A stretch of DNA of 64,000 nucleotides from Acidimicrobiales bacterium (GCA_030448245.1 JAUJNH010000004.1:62001-126000); one strand, 5' to 3'. Shown: positions 34,164-42,922, counted from the stretch's first letter. Notes: generated by a model not told the origin, from the letters alone. Translations and numbers: made by a program.

Positions 34164-34951
34164 ATGTCCGTGCTGGCGCCACCACCGGGGATCGGCGGGC
34201 TGCTCCGGGACTGGCGTCAGCGCCGCCGGCTCAGCCAGCTCGACCTGGCCATGTCGGCCGAGGTGTCCACCCGCCACCTCAGCTTCGTCGAGACCGGGAG
34301 GTCGACCCCCAGCCGCGAGCTGGTGCTCACCTGGCAGAGCAGCTGGAGGTCCCCTTGCGCGACCGCAACGCGCTGCTGCTGGCCGCCGGCTACGCGCCGG
34401 CGTACCGGCAGACGCCGCTCGACGCCGAGGAGATGCAACCGGTCCGCCGTGCCCTCGACAGGATCGTGCACGGGCACGAGCCGTTCCCCGCACTCGTCGT
34501 GGATCGACGGTGGGACCTCGTCACGGCCAACCGCTCGGCCCTGTCGATCCTGACCGAAGGGGTGTCCGGCGACCTGCTCGCCGGGCCGGTCAACGCCCTG
34601 CGGGTGACGCTGCACCCCGACGGCCTGGCGCCCCGCATCGTCAACCTCACCGAGTGGGCCGAGCACCTGCTCGACCGTCTCGACCGCCAGATCGCAGCCA
34701 GCGGCGACGCCGGCCTCGTGGCCCTGGCCGAGGAGCTGTGCTCGTACCCCGGCGTGCGGCGGGCGCGAGCTGCCTCGAACCTGGCCGAGCGCCTGTTCGT
34801 CCCGCTGGTCCTGAGCTCCGGGGCGGGGGAGCTCAGGTTCTTCGGCACCGTCGCCACCTTCGGCACCGCCCTGGACGTGACGGTCGCCGAGCTGGCCATC
34901 GAGTCGTTCTTCCCGGCCGACGCGTCGACGGCTGCGGTGATCTCGCCCTAG
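34164..34951 (+). pseudogene. XRE-family regulator with MmyB-like ligand domain, one-base frameshift
   Basis: From ATG 34164 the frame gives GGLLRDWRQRRRLSQLDLA and VSTRHLSFVETGRSTPSRELVLT, the typical helix-turn-helix. At about 34330 a base is missing from a C run and reading continues in another frame with LAEQLEVPLRDRNALLLAAGYAP, DAEEMQPVRRALDRIVHGHEP, LVVDRRWDLVTANRSAL and the rest of the MmyB-like domain to 34951. Restoring one C (CCC for CC) rebuilds the whole protein of about 262 residues. It is either a fresh pseudogene or an assembly error. Confidence 0.85.
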
Positions 34952-34986
34952 CCCACCTTCGAGGCCTCACTCGAACACCCGTTCGC

Positions 34987-34992
34987 TACCAT
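34987..34992 (+). promoter_or_regulatory. Putative -10 (TACCAT), leaderless radical SAM gene
   Basis: TACCAT ends seven bases before ATG 35000 and itself overlaps the upstream ATG 34991, which argues for 35000 as the true start. Confidence 0.45.
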
Positions 34993-34999
34993 GGGCGGC

Positions 35000-36046
35000 A
35001 TGCGCTGGCGGATCGAGGCCGACGAGCCGCAGCAGGCGCTGTTCGCCGACGAGGTGCTGGTCGACCGGCACGTCGGCTCGGGCGAGTTCCGGGGGATGGA
35101 GTTCCTCCACGTCAACGCCCGCACCGTCGTCAACCGGGTGGCAGGCGCCAGCCGCATGCCGTTCGAGTGGACCGTCAACGCCTACCGGGGCTGCAGCCAC
35201 GCCTGCTCGTACTGCTTCGCCCGGCCCACCCACGCCTACCTCGACCTGGGGATCGGAGAGGACTTCGACCGCAAGATCGTGGTGAAGGTGAACGCCGTCG
35301 AGCGGGTGCGGGCCGAGCTGGCCAGCCCGCGGTGGGGCGGCCACCACATCGCCATGGGCACCAACACCGACCCGTACCAGCGGTGCGAGGGCAAGTACCA
35401 CCTGTACCGGGGCATCCTCGCCGTCCTGGCCGAGCGGGCCAACCCGTTCAGCCTGCTGACCAAGTCGACGCTCGTGCTCCGTGACCTCGACCTCCTGGCC
35501 GCCGCAGCCGCGGTCACCGACGTGCGGGTCAACCTGTCGATCGGCACCCTCGACGAGGACGTGTGGCGAGCGACCGAGCCGGGCACCCCCCACCCGAGGC
35601 GGAGGGTTGAGGCCGTCCGCCGCCTGAACGACGCCGGCGTCCCCTGCGGTGTGCTGGTGGCGCCGATCATCCCCGGCCTCTCCGATGGCGACGAGCAGCT
35701 GGACGACGTCGTCCAGGCCGCGGTCGGCGCCGGCGCCGCCGGCGTGTCCACCGTCGGACTCCACCTGAAGCCCGGGACCAGGGAGGTGTTCCTCGAGCGC
35801 CTGGCCCTGACCCACCCCGAAAACGTCCCCCCGCTCGAAGCCCGCTACGCCGGCCGCGCCTACCTGCCCAGGGCCGACCAGCAGGAGCTGGCGGCCCGGG
35901 TCAGGCGCCTGGTCGCCTCCCACCGGGGCCGCAGCACGCCCAGCACCCGCTCCCGCTTCGTCGAGGGCGCCAAGGCTCAGGGGCTCGGTCCCGGTCGGGC
36001 GGCTTCGCCGGCGCCGGCGCCCGACGAGCAGCTGCCGCTCTTCTGA
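35000..36046 (+). CDS. Rv2578c-family radical SAM protein (SplB-like)
   Basis: 348 residues from ATG 35000 (ATG 34991 gives three more). The 4Fe-4S radical SAM motif is in AYRGCSHACSYCFARPTHAY, C-x3-C-x2-C, at residues 65, 69 and 72. Further blocks are HHIAMGTNTDPYQRCEGKYHLYRGIL, FSLLTKSTLVLRDLDLL, VNLSIGTLDEDVWRATEPGTPHPRRRVEAVRRLNDAGVPCGVLVAPIIPGLSD. This is the SplB-like Rv2578c family, whose reaction is not established; an unusual DNA or RNA repair role is often suggested. The C-terminus ends DEQLPLF. Confidence 0.9.
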   Translation: MRWRIEADEPQQALFADEVLVDRHVGSGEFRGMEFLHVNARTVVNRVAGASRMPFEWTVNAYRGCSHACSYCFARPTHAYLDLGIGEDFDRKIVVKVNAVERVRAELASPRWGGHHIAMGTNTDPYQRCEGKYHLYRGILAVLAERANPFSLLTKSTLVLRDLDLLAAAAAVTDVRVNLSIGTLDEDVWRATEPGTPHPRRRVEAVRRLNDAGVPCGVLVAPIIPGLSDGDEQLDDVVQAAVGAGAAGVSTVGLHLKPGTREVFLERLALTHPENVPPLEARYAGRAYLPRADQQELAARVRRLVASHRGRSTPSTRSRFVEGAKAQGLGPGRAASPAPAPDEQLPLF

Positions 36047-36208
36047 GGGATCAGGCCGCTCGGATCTGATGGCCCGGCGCAGGGCAGGAGGGCGAGGGCA
36101 GCCTCACGAACTGGGCCAGGGGTGAGCTGTCCTCGTCCCAGACCGGGAGCTGGAGCATCGAGGTGCTGCGCCGAACGTCGAGGAGAACCCGCCGGCGCTG
36201 AACTGTGC

Positions 36209-36499
36209 CTACGCGCCGGCGCCGGCCGGCTGGTCGATGAGCCTGCGGTCGGCGATGAAGCCGCCGAAGGGGAGAACGGCGCAGAGGAGGGTGAGGAGGG
36301 TGCGCCCGAGGCGCCACTTCTCGTCGACGGCGACGAGGATCGTCAGGAAGACGTAGGTCACGAACAGAAGGCCGTGGACCATTCCCATCACCGGGACGGC
36401 GTCCGGCCCTTCGAGCACGCGCTTCACGAAGGAGGCAGCGAGCAGCAGGAGGAAGCTGGCCGCCTCGACGATGGCGACGATCCTCAAGGCGGGCTTCAC
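36209..36499 (-). CDS. DUF3817 membrane protein
   Basis: 96 residues from GTG 36499. LRIVAIVEAASFLLLLAASFVKRVLEGPDAVPVMGMVHGLLFVTYVFLTILVAVDEKWRLGRTLLTLLCAVLPFGGFIADRRL is the DUF3817 pattern: three transmembrane segments with E-A-x-S and MVHG...YV motifs. Function unknown; often encoded near envelope genes, and here it follows uppP by 13 bases on the same strand. Upstream of the plus-strand radical SAM end, 36047-36208 holds nothing convincing. Confidence 0.88.
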   Translation of the reverse strand: MKPALRIVAIVEAASFLLLLAASFVKRVLEGPDAVPVMGMVHGLLFVTYVFLTILVAVDEKWRLGRTLLTLLCAVLPFGGFIADRRLIDQPAGAGA

Positions 36500-36512
36500 G
36501 GCGTGCAGGTTG

Positions 36513-37355
36513 TCATCGCAGGGTGCTGGCGGCCAAGCCGACCACCGCGACGCCGGCGACCACCCGGTACACCACGAAGGGGGTGAAGGTGCGGGTGCGC
36601 AGCAGCTTGAGGAGGAGGGCCACGGCGGCGAACCCCGAGACCCCCGAGGTCAGGATGCCGACGGCGAAGGCGCCGCCGAAGCCCCGGGGGATGCCGCCGT
36701 CGAGCAGGAAGAGCTTGCCCACCTTGTAGGCCACCGCCCCGCCCGTGATGGGGATCGACATGAGGAAGCTGAGCCGGGCGGTGGCGTTGCGGTCGAAGCG
36801 CCGCCACCGGGCCATCGACATCGTCACCCCGGATCGGCTCACTCCGGGCTGGAGCGCCACCGCCTGGGCCACGCCCATCAGCAGGGCGTCGCGAGGGGCG
36901 AACTCCCCTTGCGGGCGGTCCGCCGACTGCCGGTCGGCCAGCAGCAGCACGCCGCCGAACACCACCAGCATCAGCCCGATCAGCCACTCGGCCCCCAGGT
37001 GCTCGGTGATGAAGCCGTCGAGCAGGGCCCCGGTGATCACCCCGGGGACCGCCGAGAGCACCAGGAGCCAGAACAGGCGCTCCTCGGCCGTCTCGGCCGC
37101 CCGGCGGCGGGCGCTGCGCAGCCCGGCCCGGGCCAGCTGCACCAGGTCCTTGCGGAAGTAGGCGAGCACGGCCACCGAGGTGCCGACGTGGAGGGCCACG
37201 TCGAAGGCCTTCTCGAGGTCCTTGCCGCCGGGGCCGGCGAAGTCGCGCCAGCCGAACAGCCAGGGGACGAGCAGGAGGTGCCCGGACGAGGAGATGGGCA
37301 GGAACTCCGAGAGGCCCTGCGTCAACCCGAGGACCATGGCGCGCAGCAGGGACAA
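36513..37355 (-). CDS. uppP: Undecaprenyl-diphosphatase UppP (BacA)
   Basis: 280 residues from TTG 37355; ATG 37337 would cut the first conserved residues. Motif 1 is EFLPISSSGHLLLVPW (Glu17, Ser-rich loop, His26) and motif 2 is ALQPGVSRSGVTM, both catalytic in this integral membrane family. It dephosphorylates undecaprenyl pyrophosphate so that the carrier can be reused for peptidoglycan and other envelope polymers, and confers bacitracin tolerance. Eight or so hydrophobic helices are visible. Confidence 0.95.
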   Translation of the reverse strand: MSLLRAMVLGLTQGLSEFLPISSSGHLLLVPWLFGWRDFAGPGGKDLEKAFDVALHVGTSVAVLAYFRKDLVQLARAGLRSARRRAAETAEERLFWLLVLSAVPGVITGALLDGFITEHLGAEWLIGLMLVVFGGVLLLADRQSADRPQGEFAPRDALLMGVAQAVALQPGVSRSGVTMSMARWRRFDRNATARLSFLMSIPITGGAVAYKVGKLFLLDGGIPRGFGGAFAVGILTSGVSGFAAVALLLKLLRTRTFTPFVVYRVVAGVAVVGLAASTLR

Positions 37356-37418
37356 GGACCGGCAGCCTGGCAGGCCGCGGGTCGCAGTTGCCAGCCGTCA
37401 CCAGCGAGGATGAGCGGG

Positions 37419-39215
37419 ATGACCGACGTGCTGCCCCGCTGGGACCTCACCCCGTTCTTCCCGTCGATCGGCGACCGCGCGGTCGCGGCCGCCGTCGAGG
37501 AGGTGGGCGGGTCCGTGGCCCGGCTGGCGGCGCGGTACGACGAGCACGGCGTGCGGGGCGGGTCGCCTGGTGCGGTCGACGCAGACATCGTCGCCGCGTT
37601 CGAGGCGGTGGTGGCGGCCACCGAGGCCGTGCGCCAGCAGCTCCGGCTGGTCACGGCCTACGTGGCGGCCCACGTCGACACCGACGCCGCCGACGACGAG
37701 GCGGCCGCCCGCCAGGCCGAGCTGCAGGCGGCAGCGGCCCCGCTGCGGGCGCTGGCGCCCCGCTTCGACGCCTGGGTCGCCTCGCTCGGGGCCGACGCCC
37801 TGGTCGCAGCCAGCCCGGTGGCCGCCGCCATGGCCTGGCCGTTGCGCAAGGCCGAGGCGTCGTCGCGGCACCAGCTCTCCGAGGCCGAGGAGGCGCTGGC
37901 CGCCGAGCTCTGGCTGTCGGGCGGCTCGGCGTGGGTGAAGCTGCACGGCGACGTGTCGGCCGCACTGACCGCCGAAATCGACCTGCCGACGGGGGCCGAG
38001 CGGCTGCCGGTCACCGTGGTCCGCAACCTGGCCGGCGATCCCGACCCGGCGGTGCGGCGGGCCGCCCACCACGGTGAGGTGGCCGCCTGGCGCAGCGTCG
38101 AGGTGCCGCTGGCGGCCGCCCTGAACGGGGTGAAGGGTGAGGCGTCGGTGCTCAACCGGCGGCGCGGCTGGCCCGACGACCTGGCCCCCGCGCTGCACCT
38201 GAACGCAGTGGACCGGCCCACGCTCGACGCGCTGTTGGCCGCGGTGCGGGCTTCGCTCCCCGACTTCCGCCGCTACCTGAGGGCCAAGGCCGGTCTCCTC
38301 GGCTCGCCCGGGCCGCTGGCGTGGTGGGACCTCCTGGCTCCCGTCGCCGACGCCGCGGCGGTGGCCGTCACCTGGGACGAGGCCTGCGCCACGGTCGAGC
38401 GGGCCTTTGCCGCCTACTCGCCGTCGCTCCAGCAGCTGGCCCGGCGGGCGTTCGCCGAGTCGTGGATCGACGCCGAGCCCCACCAGGGCAAGCGGGGCGG
38501 CGCCTACTGCATGTCGTTCCGGGGTGGCGAGAGCCGGGTGTTCCTGAACTTCGCCGGCACCGCCGACAGCGTGTCCACCCTGGCCCACGAGCTGGGTCAC
38601 GCCTACCACAACGCCACCCTGGCCGACCGGCCCCAGCTCCAGCGCCAGACCCCCATGGCCCTGGCCGAGACCGCCTCCATCTTCTGCGAAACGGTGCTCG
38701 TCGAAGCCTGGCTCGACGGGGCCGACGACCGCCAGCGCCTCGTCGTGCTCGACACCGACCTCACCGGCTCGACCCAGGTCGTGGTCGACATCCTCTCCCG
38801 CTTCCTGTTCGAGAGCCGCCTGTTCGAGCGGCGGGCCCACCGCCCGCTGTCGCCGGCCGAGCTGTGCCAGCTCATGGTCGAGACCCAGCAGGAGGCCTAC
38901 GGCGACGCCCTCGACCCGGCCACCCTCCACCCCTACATGTGGGCGGTCAAGCCCCACTACTACTCGAGCTCGTTCTACAACTGGCCGTACACCTACGGCC
39001 TGCTCTTCGGGCTCGGCCTGTACGCCAGGTTCCAGGAGGACCCCGAGCGCTTCCGGTCCGGCTACGACGAGCTGCTCTCGTGCACCGGGCTGGCCCCGGC
39101 GGCCGATCTGGCCGCCCGGTTCGACATCGACGTGCGGGACGAGGGGTTCTGGGCCTCGAGCCTGACCGTGTGCCGTGACCGCATTGAAACCTTTTGTTCA
39201 CTTGCGGGAGGTTGA
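37419..39215 (+). CDS. M3-family oligoendopeptidase (PepF-like)
   Basis: 598 residues from ATG 37419, with GCGAGG nine bases upstream. The zinc motif is AHELGHAYHN (His390, Glu391, His394) and the third ligand lies in MALAETASIFCETVLVEAW. The N-terminal helical cap (VLPRWDLTPFFPSIG, SVARLAARYDEHG) and the C-terminal YMWAVKPHYYSSSFYNWPYTYGLLFGLGLYARF segment are typical of the PepF/M3 clade. It degrades oligopeptides in the cytoplasm. The first 27 codons partly face the divergent uppP promoter area. Confidence 0.93.
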   Translation: MTDVLPRWDLTPFFPSIGDRAVAAAVEEVGGSVARLAARYDEHGVRGGSPGAVDADIVAAFEAVVAATEAVRQQLRLVTAYVAAHVDTDAADDEAAARQAELQAAAAPLRALAPRFDAWVASLGADALVAASPVAAAMAWPLRKAEASSRHQLSEAEEALAAELWLSGGSAWVKLHGDVSAALTAEIDLPTGAERLPVTVVRNLAGDPDPAVRRAAHHGEVAAWRSVEVPLAAALNGVKGEASVLNRRRGWPDDLAPALHLNAVDRPTLDALLAAVRASLPDFRRYLRAKAGLLGSPGPLAWWDLLAPVADAAAVAVTWDEACATVERAFAAYSPSLQQLARRAFAESWIDAEPHQGKRGGAYCMSFRGGESRVFLNFAGTADSVSTLAHELGHAYHNATLADRPQLQRQTPMALAETASIFCETVLVEAWLDGADDRQRLVVLDTDLTGSTQVVVDILSRFLFESRLFERRAHRPLSPAELCQLMVETQQEAYGDALDPATLHPYMWAVKPHYYSSSFYNWPYTYGLLFGLGLYARFQEDPERFRSGYDELLSCTGLAPAADLAARFDIDVRDEGFWASSLTVCRDRIETFCSLAGG

Positions 39216-39238
39216 CCCTCCACAGCACCGGGTACCGG
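39212..39238 (+). promoter_or_regulatory. Weak candidate promoter before bldC
   Basis: TTGACC (39212-39217) overlaps the stop of the M3 peptidase gene; TACCGG (39233-39238) follows after 15 bases. Spacing is short, so confidence is low. Confidence 0.25.
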
Positions 39239-39277
39239 GTGTTCGTGGCTTCGATCGCTTTGAGAGGAACGTCCACC

Positions 39278-39481
39278 GTGGACGAAAAGGTTGCTGACGA
39301 CGCGTTGCTGACCCCGGCCGAGGTGGCCAGCCTGTTCCGGGTGAGTCCAAAGACCGTCACCCGTTGGGCCCGAGCCGGCAAGCTCACGGCCATGAAGACG
39401 CTGGGCGGCCATCGCCGGTTCCGTGCCGGCGAGGTGCGGACGGCGCTGTCCAGCGCCGAGGAGCAGCTCGAGCCGAGCTAG
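39278..39481 (+). CDS. bldC: BldC-family MerR-like DNA-binding protein
   Basis: 67 residues from GTG 39278, GAGAGGA nine bases upstream. LLTPAEVASLFRVSPKTVTRWARAGKLTAMKTLGGHRRFRAGEVRTAL is close to Streptomyces BldC along its length, a small winged-helix protein that binds AT-rich direct repeats as head-to-tail oligomers. In Streptomyces it delays development; in other actinobacteria it regulates growth-phase genes. It is monocistronic. Confidence 0.95.
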   Translation: MDEKVADDALLTPAEVASLFRVSPKTVTRWARAGKLTAMKTLGGHRRFRAGEVRTALSSAEEQLEPS

Positions 39482-39672
39482 TCCTCCCGTCGCACGTAGG
39501 CCCGGCGCGACACCCGTCCAGGCGCAGGCGGGGCCGGCGTAGTTCGCCGACGCTGCTCACGCAGGGCAGAACCAGTCGTCGTCGGTCCGAAGCTCGGCGC
39601 GGGTGCCGAGCGGCCAGGCCGGTGGCGGCGCCGTCCCCGCCGCCTCTCGAGTCGCCGAGCGTTGCCCCATCC

Positions 39673-39688
39673 GTAACGCCGGCGAAAC
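39673..39688 (+). promoter_or_regulatory. GlnR-like box before ACT-domain gene
   Basis: GTAAC, six bases, GAAAC matches the a-site half of the actinobacterial GlnR consensus (GTnAC-n6-GAAAC). It is centred about 30 bases before the leaderless start at 39711, where an activator or repressor would contact RNA polymerase. The second half-site is not seen. Confidence 0.4.
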
Positions 39689-39698
39689 ACCCGATCCG

Positions 39699-39704
39699 TA
39701 CCGT
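39699..39704 (+). promoter_or_regulatory. Putative -10 (TACCGT), leaderless ACT-domain gene
   Basis: TACCGT ends six bases before ATG 39711; no Shine-Dalgarno is present. Confidence 0.45.
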
Positions 39705-39710
39705 TGCTGC

Positions 39711-40364
39711 ATGCGGTACCGCACCCGGCTGCGCATCGCCCTCCCGGACCGGCCCGGCGCCCTCGGACGGGTCGGCATGGTCGTCGGCAGCCTGGGCGGC
39801 AACGTCCTGACCATCGACGTGCAGGAGGTCGACGGCCCCGCGGTCGTCGACGAGCTGCTGGTCGACCTGCCCGAAGCGGTGCTGCCAGCCGATGTCGCCC
39901 GGGCGCTGGAGGCAGCGGGGGCGGGCACCCTGCTCAGCGCCAAGTCGGGCGCAGCCGTCCCCGACCAGGTGGTCAGGGCGCTGCGGTGGGCCTGCGCCCT
40001 CACCTCGGCCGGGCCCTACGGCGTCGACGACGAGCTGGAGCGGGCGGTGGCCGAGGTCTGCGGGTGCTCGAACGTCTGGCTCGCCCACGTCGAGCAGGCC
40101 CGCCCCATCGAAGCGGCCCGCCTCGCCCTCACCCGCGGCCGCCCCGTCACCCACCGCACCGGTGATCCCCCTGCCGCCCTGGGCCCGGTGACCTCGGCCG
40201 AGGTGTGGCTCCTCGCCGTGCCCGACGCCCGGATCGAGCCGGCCCGGGTGGCGCTGGTGGCCCGCCCGTTGGCCGACCGCTTCACCGTCACCGAGATCGA
40301 GCGGGTCGAGGCCCTCCTCTCGCTCAGGCGCCTGGTCGCCGGCACGTCCGCCATCGCCGTCTAG
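39711..40364 (+). CDS. ACT-domain protein
   Basis: 217 residues from ATG 39711. The N-terminus RYRTRLRIALPDRPGALGRVGMVVGSLGGNVLTIDVQEVDG is an ACT domain with the DRPGAL turn that binds amino acids at dimer interfaces. The remaining 130 residues (DELERAVAEVCGCSNVWLAHVEQ, TSAEVWLLAVPDARIEPARVALVARPLADRFT) have no recognised enzyme motif, so it is probably a regulatory or sensory protein. A GlnR-like box upstream hints at nitrogen control. The 229 bp between bldC and this gene hold no other feature. Confidence 0.8.
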   Translation: MRYRTRLRIALPDRPGALGRVGMVVGSLGGNVLTIDVQEVDGPAVVDELLVDLPEAVLPADVARALEAAGAGTLLSAKSGAAVPDQVVRALRWACALTSAGPYGVDDELERAVAEVCGCSNVWLAHVEQARPIEAARLALTRGRPVTHRTGDPPAALGPVTSAEVWLLAVPDARIEPARVALVARPLADRFTVTEIERVEALLSLRRLVAGTSAIAV

Positions 40365-40389
40365 CCCGGGCTTCGACGGAGCGGATCCG

Positions 40390-41346
40390 TCAGGTCGAGA
40401 GCACGACCTTGCCCAGCTTGGCTCCCGCGGCGAACCGCTCGTAGGCCGCCACCGCCTCCTCGAGGTGGAAGGCCGCGGCCACCGGCACCCGCAGCTCGCC
40501 GGCTCCGAGCGCCGGGAGCACGTGACGCTCGATGCGGCGGGCGGCGTCGGCCTTCTCCTCGAGGGGGCGGGCCCGGAGGGTCGAGCCGTGGATGCGGGCT
40601 CGCTTGCCCATCAGCGCCAGCAGGTCGATCTCGGCCCGGCTGCCGCCGCCGACGCCGATGACAGAGATCCGCCCACCGGTCGCCAAGGCCCGCAGGTTCC
40701 CGGCCAGGTTCCCCCCGCCCACCAGCTCGAGGACCACGTCATAGGGGCCTCGCTCCTCGAACTCGGCGGGGTCGACGGCGGCCACCCACCCCCTCGGCCC
40801 GCCGAGCCTCATGACATCACCCCGAAGGTCGGCGTGGCGCACCGTCGCCGTGACCCGGGCTCCGGCCAGCGTGGCCAGCTGCACCGCCGCCGTCCCCACC
40901 CCGCCGGCGCCGCCGTGCACCAGCACGTGCTCGCCCATGGCCAGCCCGCACTGGCTGAACAGGGCGTCGTGAGCGGTGGTGAACGCCTCGGGGAAGCCCC
41001 CGGCGTCAGTCCACTCCAGGCCGGTGGGCACCGGCATGAGGCACCGCTCGTGGACGGCGCACCGCTCGGCCTGGCCGCCGCCACCGACCACCCCCATCAC
41101 CTTGTCGCCCTCGGCGAAGCGGTGGGCGCCGGCGCCGACCGACTCGACCTCACCGGCCAGCTCGAGGCCAGGGATCTCGGGCGGCGACCCGGGCGGCGCC
41201 GGGTAGAGGCCCCTGGCCTGGAGCAGGTCGGCGGCGTTCAGGCCGGCGGCCTTCACCCGCACGACCACCTCGGACGCCGCCGGCACGGGATCGGGCCGTT
41301 CCTGCACCTCGACCCGGCCACCGCCGACGCAGACGACCGCCAGCAT
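40390..41346 (-). CDS. Zinc-independent NADPH:quinone oxidoreductase-type MDR protein
   Basis: 318 residues from ATG 41346. Medium-chain dehydrogenase/reductase fold: VRVKAAGLNAADLLQARGLYP in the GroES-like part, PGLELAGEVESVG, then EHVLVHGGAGGVGTAAVQLATLAGARVTATVR, the NADP-binding motif. It lacks the Cys cluster of zinc alcohol dehydrogenases, which fits the quinone-reductase/zeta-crystallin branch. Substrate unknown; probably a reductase for quinones or enones. Preceded by a hairpin-rich intergenic region. Confidence 0.88.
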   Translation of the reverse strand: MLAVVCVGGGRVEVQERPDPVPAASEVVVRVKAAGLNAADLLQARGLYPAPPGSPPEIPGLELAGEVESVGAGAHRFAEGDKVMGVVGGGGQAERCAVHERCLMPVPTGLEWTDAGGFPEAFTTAHDALFSQCGLAMGEHVLVHGGAGGVGTAAVQLATLAGARVTATVRHADLRGDVMRLGGPRGWVAAVDPAEFEERGPYDVVLELVGGGNLAGNLRALATGGRISVIGVGGGSRAEIDLLALMGKRARIHGSTLRARPLEEKADAARRIERHVLPALGAGELRVPVAAAFHLEEAVAAYERFAAGAKLGKVVLST

Positions 41347-41587
41347 CAGGAGTCCCCCGGGGGAGGGGCCGAAGCCCCCTCCCCCGGACCCCCTCCCGAG
41401 CGCGGCCGTCTCTCTTGCCAGGTTGTCGGGCGGGCGGAGCCCGCCCTCGGGCGCGCCCCTGGCGCGGCCATCAGGGAGGACCAGCTGGCTCGGGCCGGGT
41501 GGCTCGGTCCGCCTGGAGTGGCGCTCATCCGCTCAGTCTGGCGCCAGGGGCGGTTGCCGCCCGAATCCGGGGGAGGACGCTCTCGGC
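41347..41587. repeat. Hairpin-rich 241-bp intergenic region
   Basis: No gene is seen. Three strong stem-loops lie in a row: 12-bp arms at 41357-41368/41376-41387 with a seven-base loop, 8-bp GGGCGGGC/GCCCGCCC at 41428-41435/41439-41446, and 6-bp GGGCGG/CCGCCC at 41548-41553/41557-41562. A CTGGCGCCAG palindrome adds 41538-41547. It separates two genes read in the same (minus) direction, so it may end transcription from the thioredoxin-NHL gene or process the transcript. Confidence 0.65.
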
Positions 41588-42922
41588 TCAGGGTGAGGAT
41601 GGCTCGTGGTGGAGGGGGAGGGGCGTCATCGTGTCGGTGGCGAGGTCGATGAGGACGATGCGGTGGTTGCCCGTGTCGGCTACGACCAGGCGGCCGTCGG
41701 GGAGGACGTCGAGGCCGCTGGGCTCGAGCAGACCTGTCGTCGGGACGGTTCGCAGCTCGCCGTCCACGCCGGACCACAGGCGGAGCGACGAGTTGAACGT
41801 GTCGGCCACGTAGATGCTGGAGCCGTCGGGGGCGCACGCGACGCCCTCGGGGTGCTGGAGCCGGGCCGTGCCGTAGGGGCCGTCGGCGTTCCCCCACGTC
41901 GCCGTCCCCCGGCCGAGGAGCGTCGCCACCCGGTGCTGGGCGTCGACCACCCGCAGCGCCGACGCCTCGGCGTCGACCACGAACAGCCCGAGCGGCCCGG
42001 TGGCCAGCCCCGACGGCTGGGCGAACAGGGCCTTTGGGCCGTAGCCGTCCTCCAGGCCCTCCTCGCCCGTGCCGGCCTCGACCGCCGCCGACCCGTTGAC
42101 GTCGATCCGCCAGATCCGGTGGCGGCCGGCCTCGGCCACGAAGGTGGTGCCATCGGCGGCGACGGCCACGTCCGCAGGAGAGGCGACACCGTCCAGCACC
42201 ACCTGGCGAGGACCTCCGCCCGGCGGGATGCGGACGACCCGGTCGGCGTCGCGCTCGCAGACCAGGAGGGACCCATCGGCCAGGGAGCGGACGCCGGTGG
42301 GGCGGCGTAGGCCGGCGTGCTCCGCCAGGACCTCCCCGTCCAGGCTGACCACCAACACCCGGTCGCGGCCGGTGTCGGCCACCACGACGCCCACCGGGTG
42401 GGCGGCCACCTTCGCCGGCCAGGCCAGCTCACCCTCGGGTGGGGACGACGGCCGGCGAGGCAGACGGACCACCGACGTGCTCGGCCGACCGGCCAACGTC
42501 GCCGCCACCGCCCGTTCGATCGCCGGCCCGTGACCCTCGCCCGAGGCCGAGCCGACCACGTAGCCGTCCGGGTCGACCACCACGACGGTCGGCCACGCCC
42601 GCACGCCGTAGCGGTCCCACGTCGCCCCGTCGGGGTCGTCCACGACCGGGTGGGTGATCCCCAGCCTCTCGACCGACGACCGCAGCGCCGACGCCGGCCG
42701 CTCCGCGTCGAAGCGGGCCGTGCGCACCCCGATCACCACCACCTCGCCGCCCGACTGGGCCTCCAGGCCGCGCAGCTCGCCCACCACCCGCTCGCAGTTG
42801 ACGCACGACCCGGTGAAGAAGTGCAGCACCACCACCCGCCCCCGCAGCTCGGCCATGGACAGCGCCTCGGGAACGTTCAGCCAGAGGCCACCGACGATCT
42901 CGGGAGCATGCACGCGGGCCAC
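41588..42922 (-). CDS. Thioredoxin-fold protein with NHL-repeat propeller (NHLRC2-like)
   Basis: 444 residues from GTG 42922. Residues 1-150 are a thioredoxin/TlpA-like domain: LRGRVVVLHFFTGSCVNCERV with the CVNC active site, and DRYGVRAWPTVVVVDPDGYVVG. Residues about 165-440 hold NHL repeats (PVGVVVADTGRDRVLVVSLDG, ASPADVAVAADGTTFVAEAGRHRIWRI, LQHPEGVACAPDGSSIYVADTFNSSLRLW, LEPSGLDVLPDGRLVVADTGNHRIVLID). The order equals that of eukaryotic NHLRC2 and its bacterial relatives. No signal peptide, so likely cytoplasmic. A dithiol role is probable; partner unknown. Confidence 0.9.
   Translation of the reverse strand: MARVHAPEIVGGLWLNVPEALSMAELRGRVVVLHFFTGSCVNCERVVGELRGLEAQSGGEVVVIGVRTARFDAERPASALRSSVERLGITHPVVDDPDGATWDRYGVRAWPTVVVVDPDGYVVGSASGEGHGPAIERAVAATLAGRPSTSVVRLPRRPSSPPEGELAWPAKVAAHPVGVVVADTGRDRVLVVSLDGEVLAEHAGLRRPTGVRSLADGSLLVCERDADRVVRIPPGGGPRQVVLDGVASPADVAVAADGTTFVAEAGRHRIWRIDVNGSAAVEAGTGEEGLEDGYGPKALFAQPSGLATGPLGLFVVDAEASALRVVDAQHRVATLLGRGTATWGNADGPYGTARLQHPEGVACAPDGSSIYVADTFNSSLRLWSGVDGELRTVPTTGLLEPSGLDVLPDGRLVVADTGNHRIVLIDLATDTMTPLPLHHEPSSP

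Noticed and set aside
36051-36317. 88-codon minus-strand frame before DUF3817
   Set aside because: Arg/Pro-rich, overlaps DUF3817 in another frame, and lacks a binding site; only the last 35 residues look remotely protein-like.
36471-37418. Upstream extension of the M3 peptidase frame through uppP
   Set aside because: It runs antisense to uppP; the family N-terminus begins at the ATG 37419 with a binding site.
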